Of a DNA stretch of 64,000 nt, positions 18,613-26,159 are shown piece by piece. Numbering within the stretch: the first letter of the stretch is position 1; each line of letters starts with the position of its first letter. The notes beneath the pieces are model-generated. The model made no database searches. It was not told where the DNA came from and saw only the letters and a program-made list of their open reading frames with translations. The position numbers and the translations under genes were made by a program. This DNA comes from Verrucomicrobiaceae bacterium (GTDB taxonomy: Bacteria > Verrucomicrobiota > Verrucomicrobiia > Verrucomicrobiales > Akkermansiaceae): contig JAIXOR010000039.1 in NCBI GenBank assembly GCA_027486655.1, forward strand, positions 1 through 64,000, written 5' to 3'.

Positions 18613-19944
18613 ATGAATCCATTGACGATCTTTCTCTCACTGTTGCTATCCACCTTTGTTCTGCAAGCCGCGGAGAAACCCAACGTCGTTGTCATTCTGT
18701 CGGATGACCAGGCATGGACCGACTATGGTTTCATGGGACATGACGCAATCAGGACGCCCAACCTCGACAAACTCGCGCAGCGCAGTCTCCTCCTTGAGCG
18801 GGGCTATGTTGCATCCCCCCTGTGCCGGCCCTCGCTAGCATCCATGCTCACGGGCCGCTACCCCTCGGAACATGGGGTCACAGGAAATGATGTGGATGGT
18901 AAAAACAATCGCACCGTGCTGGATGCGCCGGTCAAGGCAGCCTTCCACAAACTGCCCAGCTTTGTGAAACTTCTCACTGCAAACGGCTACCTCGCCCACC
19001 AATCCGGCAAGTGGTGGGAAGGTTCATTCCAGGATGGTGGATTCACCCACGGAATGACCACGGGCAATCCGGAAAACGGCGCACGTCACGGCGATGAAGG
19101 ACTCAACATCGGCCGCAAGGGGATGAAACCCATCAGCGATTTTCTCGATCACGCCGTTGCTGAAAAGAAACCCTTCCTGCTATGGTACGCGCCATTTCTC
19201 CCGCACACTCCCCACAACCCGCCTCAACGACTTCTCCGGAAATACGCCCGGCCTGGCCGCGCCGCCGATGTCGCCAAATACTATGCGATGTGTGAATGGT
19301 TCGACGAAACTTGTGGCACTCTTTTGGACAACATCCAACGCAGGGGCCTTGGCGAGAACACCCTGGTCATCTACATTTGTGACAACGGGTGGGCTGCAAC
19401 GAGTACAAACGCTGCCGACCCGAACCAGAAAAACTTCAATGGCTATGCCTTGCGCTCAAAAAGCTCTCCATTTGAAAACGGCATACGCTCGCCCATCATG
19501 GTGTCATGGCCTGCCCGGATCAAACCCGATCGATCCAAGGATCTCGCACACGCCATCGACATCTTCCCAACCATCGCCGCTGCGACCGGTCTCAAGGCTC
19601 CCGACGGCTTGCCCGGCATCAACCTGATGGATGAGACCGCCCGGAAGAATCGTGACACGGTGTTTGGCGCCACCCACTCCGTCCATAACATGACGCCCGG
19701 CGATCCGGACGATACGCTGCAGTACCGCTGGTGCATCTCAGGCGATTGGAAACTCATGCTCCGCCACAAGGGCACCGACACCACCGAATACAAATCCCTC
19801 CACGATTGGGACAATCAGCCCACCCGTCTTTACAACCTCAAGGACGATCCCCACGAAAAAAACGAACTGTCCGGCACCCGCCCTGACCTTGTCGAAGCAT
19901 TGAGAAAGAAAGTCGATGCCTGGCACCCGGTGAAGGAAAGATAG
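18613..19944 (+). CDS. Sulfatase-family protein with altered signature (CRPSL)
   Basis: 443 residues with a signal peptide (MNPLTIFLSLLLSTFVLQAA). The sulfatase fold is clear: PNVVVILSDDQAWTDYGFMG for metal binding, SGKWWEG, and YICDNGWA. The formylglycine signature reads C71-R-P-S-L75 then ASMLTGRYP, so the arginine normally found four residues after the cysteine is leucine. That arginine is part of the motif read by the formylglycine-generating enzyme and lies in the active site. Similar CRPSL forms exist in marine sulfatase sets as far as I recall, so this may be a subfamily trait and not a dead enzyme. Fourth sulfatase of the cluster; same strand as the rest, 168 bases after DUF1501. Confidence 0.88.
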   Translation: MNPLTIFLSLLLSTFVLQAAEKPNVVVILSDDQAWTDYGFMGHDAIRTPNLDKLAQRSLLLERGYVASPLCRPSLASMLTGRYPSEHGVTGNDVDGKNNRTVLDAPVKAAFHKLPSFVKLLTANGYLAHQSGKWWEGSFQDGGFTHGMTTGNPENGARHGDEGLNIGRKGMKPISDFLDHAVAEKKPFLLWYAPFLPHTPHNPPQRLLRKYARPGRAADVAKYYAMCEWFDETCGTLLDNIQRRGLGENTLVIYICDNGWAATSTNAADPNQKNFNGYALRSKSSPFENGIRSPIMVSWPARIKPDRSKDLAHAIDIFPTIAAATGLKAPDGLPGINLMDETARKNRDTVFGATHSVHNMTPGDPDDTLQYRWCISGDWKLMLRHKGTDTTEYKSLHDWDNQPTRLYNLKDDPHEKNELSGTRPDLVEALRKKVDAWHPVKER

Positions 19945-20043
19945 CGAATTCAGGTTCATTGAGAACTTGGCCAGACCCGTCTTGTCACCACCCCCTTTCT
20001 ATGACGGATCCATGGGGATCGGCTCGGGAGACTGCCTGTTTTC

Positions 20044-21648
20044 CTACCTCACCACAAACAGCGCCACGCCATTCGGGCTGAGGTGAACCGAAATGCCGTC
20101 CTTGTGTACACCGAGGGACTTCTGCCGCCAAACGTCGAACAAGGTGGATGCGTTGCCAGCGCCGATCTCCTTCCACTGGACCGTGATGGTTGCGTCGTTT
20201 TTCGCGTCACGGTTGAAGATCGCCAGTGCTTTTGATCCGTCAGCGATTTTCTTGACCATCACCGTTTCCGTCGTGTCATCGTTGCGGACGACTTCAGCTG
20301 TATGACAGAGCTCGTCCTGATTGATGTTCAGCACGTCGGCATTGCCCAGCAAATGGACGGTGAAATCATCGATGTGTTCGATGTCGCATGAAAAGAAGAA
20401 AGGTGCACAGACGATCGCCCACAAAGTGACATACTGGTAGCGCTGGTTGGTGTTGAGTTTGATCTCTACGGACGGCTCGCCCATTTTCGCGACATCCTTG
20501 ATCCGGTGGATGTACATGAAGTCGGGATCATTCCACTGGCCGGGCTTGTTGTAAGAACGCAGCTCCGTAGCGATGCGCAGAGCATTGATGAAGTAGTTGG
20601 TGACATTGTGGTTGAGGTCGCCACCGGTCCGCCACGATTGGATGCCCAGTTCCGGCGCCCAAGTCCAGGGATCATCCTGGCCGTATTGGCATAAGTTGAA
20701 GAGAATGTCGCGATTCTGAGAACGAAGGTAATTCGACATGGGTGCCCAGAAATCCTTGGTTTTGAAGCCCGGCACGGTACGTTTGAGGCGCTTCAGGAAG
20801 GCACCGCCACTGCATTGGTCATACTTGAGCAAATCAAATCCCCATTTCGCATATTGGTCGGCATCGGCGGATTCGTGACCATAGGACCCGGCCCATTCCT
20901 GGCAGGTCTGGAAACCCGGGCTGCTGTAGATGCCTGCCTTCAGTCCATGACTGTGGATGTAGGAGGTCATCGCCTTCATATCCGGAAATTTTCCATTCGG
21001 AAGGATGTTCCCCAATTCGTCACGGATCGGACCGATGGTCTGCGTCGCCTGGTGGTCGTAGGCCGAGTGTTTTTTCACCGTCCACTTCTTGCGCTTGTCG
21101 AACATCTCCTGATTGAGGCGCATCCAGCAGTCGTCGATGCCGACATACTGAAAGCCGACATCCGCCAGACCCCGATCCACTATCATGTCCGCCGCCTTTC
21201 GCATGATCGAATCACTGACATTGATCATTTGCCCGCCCCACGAATTCCATCCTGTTGGTGGAGTGAGTGCCAGTTTTCCACCCACCACGATCTTGAACGT
21301 TCTGCTGATTTCCCCGTGCCCGTTCCTCGCCGTGATTGTCATGAGGTGATCACCCTCCCGGGTGGGTGTCACACCGGTGATGATTCCACGATCGGCATCG
21401 AGCTTCAGCCCTTCGGGAAGGTCTTTGACCGTGAACCGGATGGGTCGTTCACCCTGGGTGGGGATGCGATAGAGGAATGGATTTCCGGGCCGCGCCCCGT
21501 AGACGACGGGGCCGTTGATCCGCGGTGAGACGGGCGGAGCTGGAGTAAGAATCTGCTTTTCAGCGATGCGGGCATCGTAGGGCCCGGCGGCAGCGGCTGG
21601 ATTGCAAGACAGGATGGAGCAGGCGATGAGCGTGAAGAGTGGTTTCAC
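20044..21648 (-). CDS. GH27 alpha-galactosidase-like glycoside hydrolase with N-terminal Ig-like domain
   Basis: About 534 residues from a GTG at 21648, chosen because it begins a signal peptide (VKPLFTLIACSILSCNPAAAA). The frame stays open upstream to 22131 but that part is arginine/proline-rich and has no domain. Residues about 45-130 form a putative Ig-like (He_PIG-type) domain (GNPFLYRIPTQGERPIRF). The GH27 barrel follows: PPTGWNSWGG, the YVGIDDCW motif, GFDLLKYDQCSGG with the nucleophile aspartate, and GQWNDPDFMY. The C-terminal beta-domain ends with GVALFVVR. Predicted to release terminal alpha-linked galactose (or N-acetylgalactosamine) outside the cytoplasm. It converges with the fourth sulfatase and belongs functionally with that cluster. 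Confidence 0.9.
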   Translation of the reverse strand: MKPLFTLIACSILSCNPAAAAGPYDARIAEKQILTPAPPVSPRINGPVVYGARPGNPFLYRIPTQGERPIRFTVKDLPEGLKLDADRGIITGVTPTREGDHLMTITARNGHGEISRTFKIVVGGKLALTPPTGWNSWGGQMINVSDSIMRKAADMIVDRGLADVGFQYVGIDDCWMRLNQEMFDKRKKWTVKKHSAYDHQATQTIGPIRDELGNILPNGKFPDMKAMTSYIHSHGLKAGIYSSPGFQTCQEWAGSYGHESADADQYAKWGFDLLKYDQCSGGAFLKRLKRTVPGFKTKDFWAPMSNYLRSQNRDILFNLCQYGQDDPWTWAPELGIQSWRTGGDLNHNVTNYFINALRIATELRSYNKPGQWNDPDFMYIHRIKDVAKMGEPSVEIKLNTNQRYQYVTLWAIVCAPFFFSCDIEHIDDFTVHLLGNADVLNINQDELCHTAEVVRNDDTTETVMVKKIADGSKALAIFNRDAKNDATITVQWKEIGAGNASTLFDVWRQKSLGVHKDGISVHLSPNGVALFVVR

Positions 21649-22467
21649 TGGGCTTGTTTTCTGAAGGGATGTTGGAGAGGACTGACGGACAACGGTGCGA
21701 ATAAGCAGGTGGCGCAGGCTGGGGTTTGCGGGACCGAAGGCGGAAATGATCACCCTGAAAACCCAAAGTCCGCTGAGTGTGAAGCCTGACGGGGGCCATG
21801 TCCGGATCCCGGATGCACGGGTTTGGGTTTGGTTTGGCTGCTGTGGATTCGCTTCGGAGATTGAGGACGTTCGGGAAACCGGTGGCCGGAAGGTTTTTTT
21901 GCAGGCTCCCTGACCCCAGAGCCTTGGTGAACGAGGTTGAGAGGACCCGATGGCGGCGCAGCGGAAGAATGCAGGAATGGGCCACACGACCCCGATTCCG
22001 CAGAAATGCCACGGGTTAATGAAGACTGGCAATTTGTTTGCATCATGAGGTTCGTTGACTCTTGTCATCGATTTGCGGACAGGCTCAGCAGGGTAGACCA
22101 GAGGTGACATCTGGGCATTGCGCACGAACACTGCTGGATTCGCGACAGGGTGTCACCAGCCCGCCACCCGCAGGGCGTGCCAGCCCAGGATGCGGCGATC
22201 GCCTGCAAGGGGGCAAAGGACCTTCAAGGCTCACACCGCAATCTGGCAACCGTTGGCACTGACACCACCGTCGGTTTCACGCTTCCGGTTGACACCCCGG
22301 GCCGGGCACCAAGTTCACTGTCCCGTTCACCGGGCCCCCGTGCGACTGCCTGTTCCTGCGTGCGAAAGTGTTGGAAAGCCGAGATGTCCACCGCCGGAGA
22401 GAGATTGTCAGACGACCTCGCATCGCCGGGAATCCGGAGATTCAGCCCCATTAACAAATAATACGCG

Positions 22468-22481
22468 AAACCGGTTAACCG
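22468..22481. promoter_or_regulatory. LacI-like palindrome, candidate operator
   Basis: AAACCGGTTAACCG contains the perfect 10-bp palindrome CGGTTAACCG and the near-symmetric AAACCGGTTA with a central CG. LacI-family operators are usually of this form. It lies about 90 bases upstream of the PEP-CTERM gene start. No matching regulator is present in the window, so the assignment is tentative. Confidence 0.3.
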
Positions 22482-22520
22482 ATCTTCCCTGTGTGGAATA
22501 GGTCTCCGAAATTTGAAATC

Positions 22521-22539
22521 GTCTCTGCCCTATAGAGAC
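22521..22539 (+). other. Small hairpin in the leader of the PEP-CTERM gene
   Basis: GTCTCT and AGAGAC form a 6-bp stem with a 7-base loop, 31 bases before the ATG at 22570. It has no T-tract, so it is not a terminator; it could affect translation, or be chance. Confidence 0.25.
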
Positions 22540-22569
22540 CCAAAACCCTCAAACCCTGCCATTAGGTTG

Positions 22570-23991
22570 ATGAAACTCAAAAAGTCCCCACTACTCTTGT
22601 TGGTCACCCTCGGCCTGAGCGTTCCCGCTGTTCACGCCCAAGTTTACTGGGATGGAGTATCGAGTGCAGCTTGGGGTACGGCTGCCAACTGGAGCACCGC
22701 CTCCGGTGCCACCACGCCTAATCCGGCATCAATTCCAGGAGCAGCAAGTGATGTGGTCTTCAACATAAGCACCGCCAACGGCACCCTAACGATGAATTTA
22801 AATGGGGCTCAGTCGGCTAATTCCGTTACCTTCCGCAGCACCGGACAGTTCACCGTCGCCGCCAATACCAGCGCTCAATCAGGAAACAGGTCTTTGACGA
22901 TCGGCACGGGCGGCATCACCAAAACCAGTAATTCGGGGGCCGTTTTCATCAATGGCAATACTGCTGCTGGCGCCGCCGGCACTGGCGTTATCACCGTTGC
23001 TATTCCGACAACATCGAGCCAGACTTGGACGAACAATAGCACCACCACCGCGCTGAACATTGGCACGGGTTTCATTAGTGGGACAAGCACCGCGGCGGTT
23101 ATCAGTCTCGGAGCCTTTGCCGGTGCCAGCGCCAATACTCTGACCCTCGCTGGCGACGGCAATTTCAATTTCGGTGCTAGCACTACAACCAATGCAGTAA
23201 TCACCGGCTCCACCGGATCCTTGATCAAGAACGGAGCTGGCACATTGACTATTGGCGGCGTTAATACTTACGGCGGGAAAACCACCATCGGTGGCGGAAA
23301 ACTGGCCCTGACTGGCACGGGATCCATCGCCAATTCCTCTACGATTATTGTCGGCGCTTCCACCACTTTCGACGTAACCAACTTGACAGCTGGCAGCTAC
23401 ACCCTTGGTTCTTCCCAGACTGTGGGAGGCTCGGGAACGATTCTCGCCACCGGAAAAACCGTCGTCGCAAACGGCACCCTTTCTCCTGGCGCAAGCCCCG
23501 GGACCCTCACCCAGGACGGCGGAAGTCTGCAGCTAGGGGTTGGCAGTGATTACAACTGGCAGATCCATGACGCCACCGCAGCAGCCGGAACCGGCTACGA
23601 CACCACCAACCTCATCAACGGCGCCACCTTGGATCTTTCCCTCCTCAGTGCCGGGAACACCTACAACATCAACCTCTGGAGTCTCTCCAGCATCTCGCCA
23701 AGCGATGTGAACGGGAATGCCATCAACTTCAATACAACGATCAGCCAGTCATGGACGTTGTTCTCGACAGGCAGTGTGATTGCCGGCTTCAGCACTGACA
23801 AATTCACGATCAACACAGGTGCTTTCAACGGCACGTCTGGTTTTTCCAACGCCTTAGGTGGCGGAGTATTCAGCGTCGGCTTGGGTGATAGCAATACCGA
23901 CCTCGTACTGAACTTCACCCCTGTCCCCGAGCCAGGTGCCGCTCTCATGGGCAGTCTTGGCATGCTTGCCCTCTTGCGCCGACGTCGTTGA
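22570..23991 (+). CDS. PEP-CTERM-anchored PATR surface protein
   Basis: 473 residues from the ATG at 22570, which opens a signal peptide (KKSPLLLLVTLGLSVPAVHA). The in-frame ATG at 22513 would add a non-signal extension. After the unit-opening motif VYWDGVSSAAWGTAANW come beta-strand repeats (LIKNGAGTLTIGGVNTYGG) and a closing region (NGTLSPGASPGTLTQDGGS). The end is a textbook PEP-CTERM tag: VPEP, a hydrophobic segment (ALMGSLGMLALL) and RRRR. PEP-CTERM proteins are processed by exosortase and linked to exopolysaccharide-producing surfaces; no exosortase is in this window. Unlike the other PATR proteins here, it lacks the shared C-terminal module. Confidence 0.9.
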   Translation: MKLKKSPLLLLVTLGLSVPAVHAQVYWDGVSSAAWGTAANWSTASGATTPNPASIPGAASDVVFNISTANGTLTMNLNGAQSANSVTFRSTGQFTVAANTSAQSGNRSLTIGTGGITKTSNSGAVFINGNTAAGAAGTGVITVAIPTTSSQTWTNNSTTTALNIGTGFISGTSTAAVISLGAFAGASANTLTLAGDGNFNFGASTTTNAVITGSTGSLIKNGAGTLTIGGVNTYGGKTTIGGGKLALTGTGSIANSSTIIVGASTTFDVTNLTAGSYTLGSSQTVGGSGTILATGKTVVANGTLSPGASPGTLTQDGGSLQLGVGSDYNWQIHDATAAAGTGYDTTNLINGATLDLSLLSAGNTYNINLWSLSSISPSDVNGNAINFNTTISQSWTLFSTGSVIAGFSTDKFTINTGAFNGTSGFSNALGGGVFSVGLGDSNTDLVLNFTPVPEPGAALMGSLGMLALLRRRR

Positions 23992-24042
23992 GTTCGATAC
24001 GTGCGAGAATTGATAGATAACGGAATCGGGCTCTTCCAAGGT

Positions 24043-24072
24043 GCCTCCGCCTCCCGGGTGGGTTGCGGAGGC
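24043..24072 (+). terminator. Candidate hairpin terminator after the PEP-CTERM gene
   Basis: GCCTCCGC at 24043-24050 pairs perfectly with GCGGAGGC at 24065-24072. It lies 50 bases past the stop. The following T-run is poor (TGTTC), so efficiency is uncertain. Confidence 0.45.
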
Positions 24073-24119
24073 TGTTCATGGCCTTTAATCTGAGGTTACT
24101 ACGCCGAAAGACCAAGACC

Positions 24120-24560
24120 ATGAACGAACCGAAAATCGATACCCTCCAGGACGAACTCAAAACTGCCATCAAGGCCGCCCAGCCGCCCCTGGCAGCGTTG
24201 CCAGCTCCATCTCCAGCAGAACGTCAGCCATCCCGTCACCAAACAGGACTCAGGTCCCTCATCGCATCCCAGATCAGCGCCATCTTCAACGCCGAGGAAC
24301 GTCTCCGCGTCCCGCTGGAAACGTCATGCGAAAAACAACCCAAGCTTGGCGCTTGGGCCGAAGAAAACCTCCCCGAAGGCTTCAACGACTTCGATCTACC
24401 CGGAGCGCGGCTTGGCCCAGACCAGATGCCGCACCCGCGTCGTCAGCCTCTTCCCTGGCAAGGAATCATTGCAACGGCTCGTCATTGCCGTTCCTCTCGA
24501 AATCTTCGAAGCGCGGGAATCCAAAGAATCCGACCTCAAAACACAGAATTCTCGGAAATC
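24120..24560 (+). pseudogene. Decayed IS256-family (Mutator-type) transposase remnant
   Basis: One frame gives LIASQISAIFNAEERLR, then PKLGAWAEENLPEGFNDFDLPGA, matching the C-terminal third of IS256-family transposases. After about nt 24410 the match jumps to another frame: ERGLAQTRCRTRVVSLFPG and ESLQRLVIAVPLEI, where the family has ER.NQ.IRRRTRVV.LFPN. The residues normally between these two parts are missing, so there is at least one deletion plus a frameshift. The catalytic aspartates upstream are absent. The first 40 residues from the ATG at 24120 (MNEPKIDTLQDELKT) may or may not belong to it. I could not find terminal inverted repeats. Confidence 0.75.
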
Positions 24561-24640
24561 TTGAGCCACAGCCCACGCTCCAGTTCAAAATTTTGAAGAA
24601 TTCAACGGATAAGATTTTGCCCGCAGAATCACGCGACCCA

Positions 24641-25213
24641 ATGAAAAAGACTACCTACACATTCCCATCCATCCTGCTTGCCGGCCTCATGGTCACGTCA
24701 TGCAATGTCAAATACGACATGGTGACCTTCAATGCCGCAGGCATCATGCCCGCATCCACGACCCCGGCGCCCAAAATCGAGATCGATACCAACGTGACTG
24801 CGGGAATGATGGGGGGCGACGTGAAGAGCAACAAGCCTTACGACATCCAGGCTTACTACATGGATGACACATTCACGTTCGAATCCGCCGAGTTCACAAA
24901 GGTAACAGTGACGTATCCCGATGGCACCGTGGATCCCGGGGTTTCCGCGCTCAAACTTCCGATGCGCGTCCAACACAGAGTGCATGAATCCTCAAACAGC
25001 ATGGCCGGCGGTGCTGTTGTCGTAACCCAATCGCGCATCATCCACGCGGAGTTCCCCGGCACCATCACCCGCGACGAGGGATTCACGCTCCTGATCGAGG
25101 GTGGATTCACCAAGGAAGACGGCACGGTCATCCCTTTCAAGGTTAGGGAAAAGTTCGATATTTCCCGGGAAAAGAGAACCGAATCCTGGGTGGATTTCGT
25201 GAGCGGCTGCTGA
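24641..25213 (+). CDS. Predicted lipoprotein of unknown function
   Basis: 190 residues from the ATG at 24641. The start MKKTTYTFPSILLAGLMVTSC is a lipoprotein signal with a lipobox ending at Cys21 (VTSC), so it should be lipidated and exported. The mature part is beta-rich and hydrophilic (FTKVTVTYPDGTVDPGVSAL, GTITRDEGFTLLIEGGFTK) without a family I recognise. The frame is open upstream to 24326 but that part lies inside the transposase remnant in another frame. It converges with the gene at 25290. Confidence 0.65.
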   Translation: MKKTTYTFPSILLAGLMVTSCNVKYDMVTFNAAGIMPASTTPAPKIEIDTNVTAGMMGGDVKSNKPYDIQAYYMDDTFTFESAEFTKVTVTYPDGTVDPGVSALKLPMRVQHRVHESSNSMAGGAVVVTQSRIIHAEFPGTITRDEGFTLLIEGGFTKEDGTVIPFKVREKFDISREKRTESWVDFVSGC

Positions 25214-25289
25214 TGGCTCCGCCGGATGGAACTCTCCGGGTTGGAAGAGGCTGGGAACGATATCGGGAGCTCCCAGATCCGGATTTCCT

Positions 25290-26117
25290 TCACTCTTTCA
25301 GGGATGGCTCGGCCTGCGAATGAAGCCATGTGCGCTGCACGGTGTTCGCCTCGTGCACGAATGTGCTGAGTTCCCTGATGTCCGCCGATGGTGGCAGGAT
25401 GGCGAGCATGGAAGCAAGCTGCGCCTTGAATGCGGGATTGAGGACTTTCGCATTGCGGGTCTGCTGGATCCTCGCCGCCGAGAAGGTCTTTTCGATGTCT
25501 CCTTCCAGCCACCCGAGGCTGCTGTTCCAATCATCCATGAGAAGCGGCTCGATCGTTTCGACACGGCTGCGGATGGCCTCCGGATCTGCCGCGAGCGAAC
25601 CGGTTCCGAGTTCCCTCGCAAGTGTCTGATAGAGATTACGATCATCGGAGCGGAAGAAAACCTTCAGCATGGCCCGCTGAACCGCCTCGCCGTGTGAGTC
25701 TGAAAAGACAGGATTCAGATGGATTCTCAGGGCTGGCAGCGTGGCAGCTTCTTCCGAGGCATATAGCTCTTGCAACGTCTTGAAGGTGGCCCGGGTTTCC
25801 GCGTCGCTCCAGTCGTGCACCCATGAGAGTTGGACGGTTCGCAAGACGTTGGCACCGATGACGATGCTGGGTAGCTGACCATTCGGCACAGGCATTTCGC
25901 CGCCGTCCAAAGCCACGGCGACCTGATCGGGGTGGACGAAGAAAGGTTTGATCAGAAAGCGAGAGGGATCCAGTTCGATGAGCAGATCCCGGCTTTTGCT
26001 CGCGGAAGAGTTGTGGGTTGGCCTTGAAGGCGGATTCATCCAGACGAGCACGAGTGCGACGAGAACGCCGAGCGGGATGATCGGTTTGAGCAAGGTGAAT
26101 CGCACTTTGGAAATCAA
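25290..26117 (-). CDS. Membrane-anchored protein, possibly a cysteine-less thioredoxin/DsbA-like fold
   Basis: About 275 residues. Start is TTG at 26117 or GTG at 26105; both precede one hydrophobic segment (LKPIIPLGVLVALVLVWM), so it is a single-pass or signal-anchored protein. The pattern VLRTVQLSWVHDWSDAETR followed by LPALRIHLNPVFSDSHGEAV and a helical region resembles the layout of DsbA-like thioredoxin folds. The CxxC active site is absent and the whole protein has no cysteine that I can see. This fold call is weak. It lies 43 bases downstream of the M66-PATR gene on the same strand and could be its partner. Confidence 0.6.
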   Translation of the reverse strand: MISKVRFTLLKPIIPLGVLVALVLVWMNPPSRPTHNSSASKSRDLLIELDPSRFLIKPFFVHPDQVAVALDGGEMPVPNGQLPSIVIGANVLRTVQLSWVHDWSDAETRATFKTLQELYASEEAATLPALRIHLNPVFSDSHGEAVQRAMLKVFFRSDDRNLYQTLARELGTGSLAADPEAIRSRVETIEPLLMDDWNSSLGWLEGDIEKTFSAARIQQTRNAKVLNPAFKAQLASMLAILPPSADIRELSTFVHEANTVQRTWLHSQAEPSLKE

Positions 26118-26159
26118 TCGTCAATCAACGGAAGCAATCCATGTTGGGTGGCAGGCTGT

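Larger units (their letters stand above)
21649..22569. other. 920-base divergent intergenic region
   Basis: Separates the leftward GH27 gene from the rightward PEP-CTERM gene and must hold both promoters. Short reading frames here have no recognisable domain. Two small symmetric elements are visible near the right end, at 22468-22481 and 22521-22539, and are listed separately. I see no RNA gene. Confidence 0.5.

Noticed and set aside
21651-22131. Long 5' extension of the GH27 gene
   Set aside because: A signal peptide begins at the GTG at 21648; the extension is of odd composition and has no domain.
22150-22461. Short overlapping plus-strand frames in the GH27/PEP-CTERM divergent gap
   Set aside because: Three overlapping frames all open over the same bases, none with recognisable sequence; typical of GC-rich non-coding DNA.
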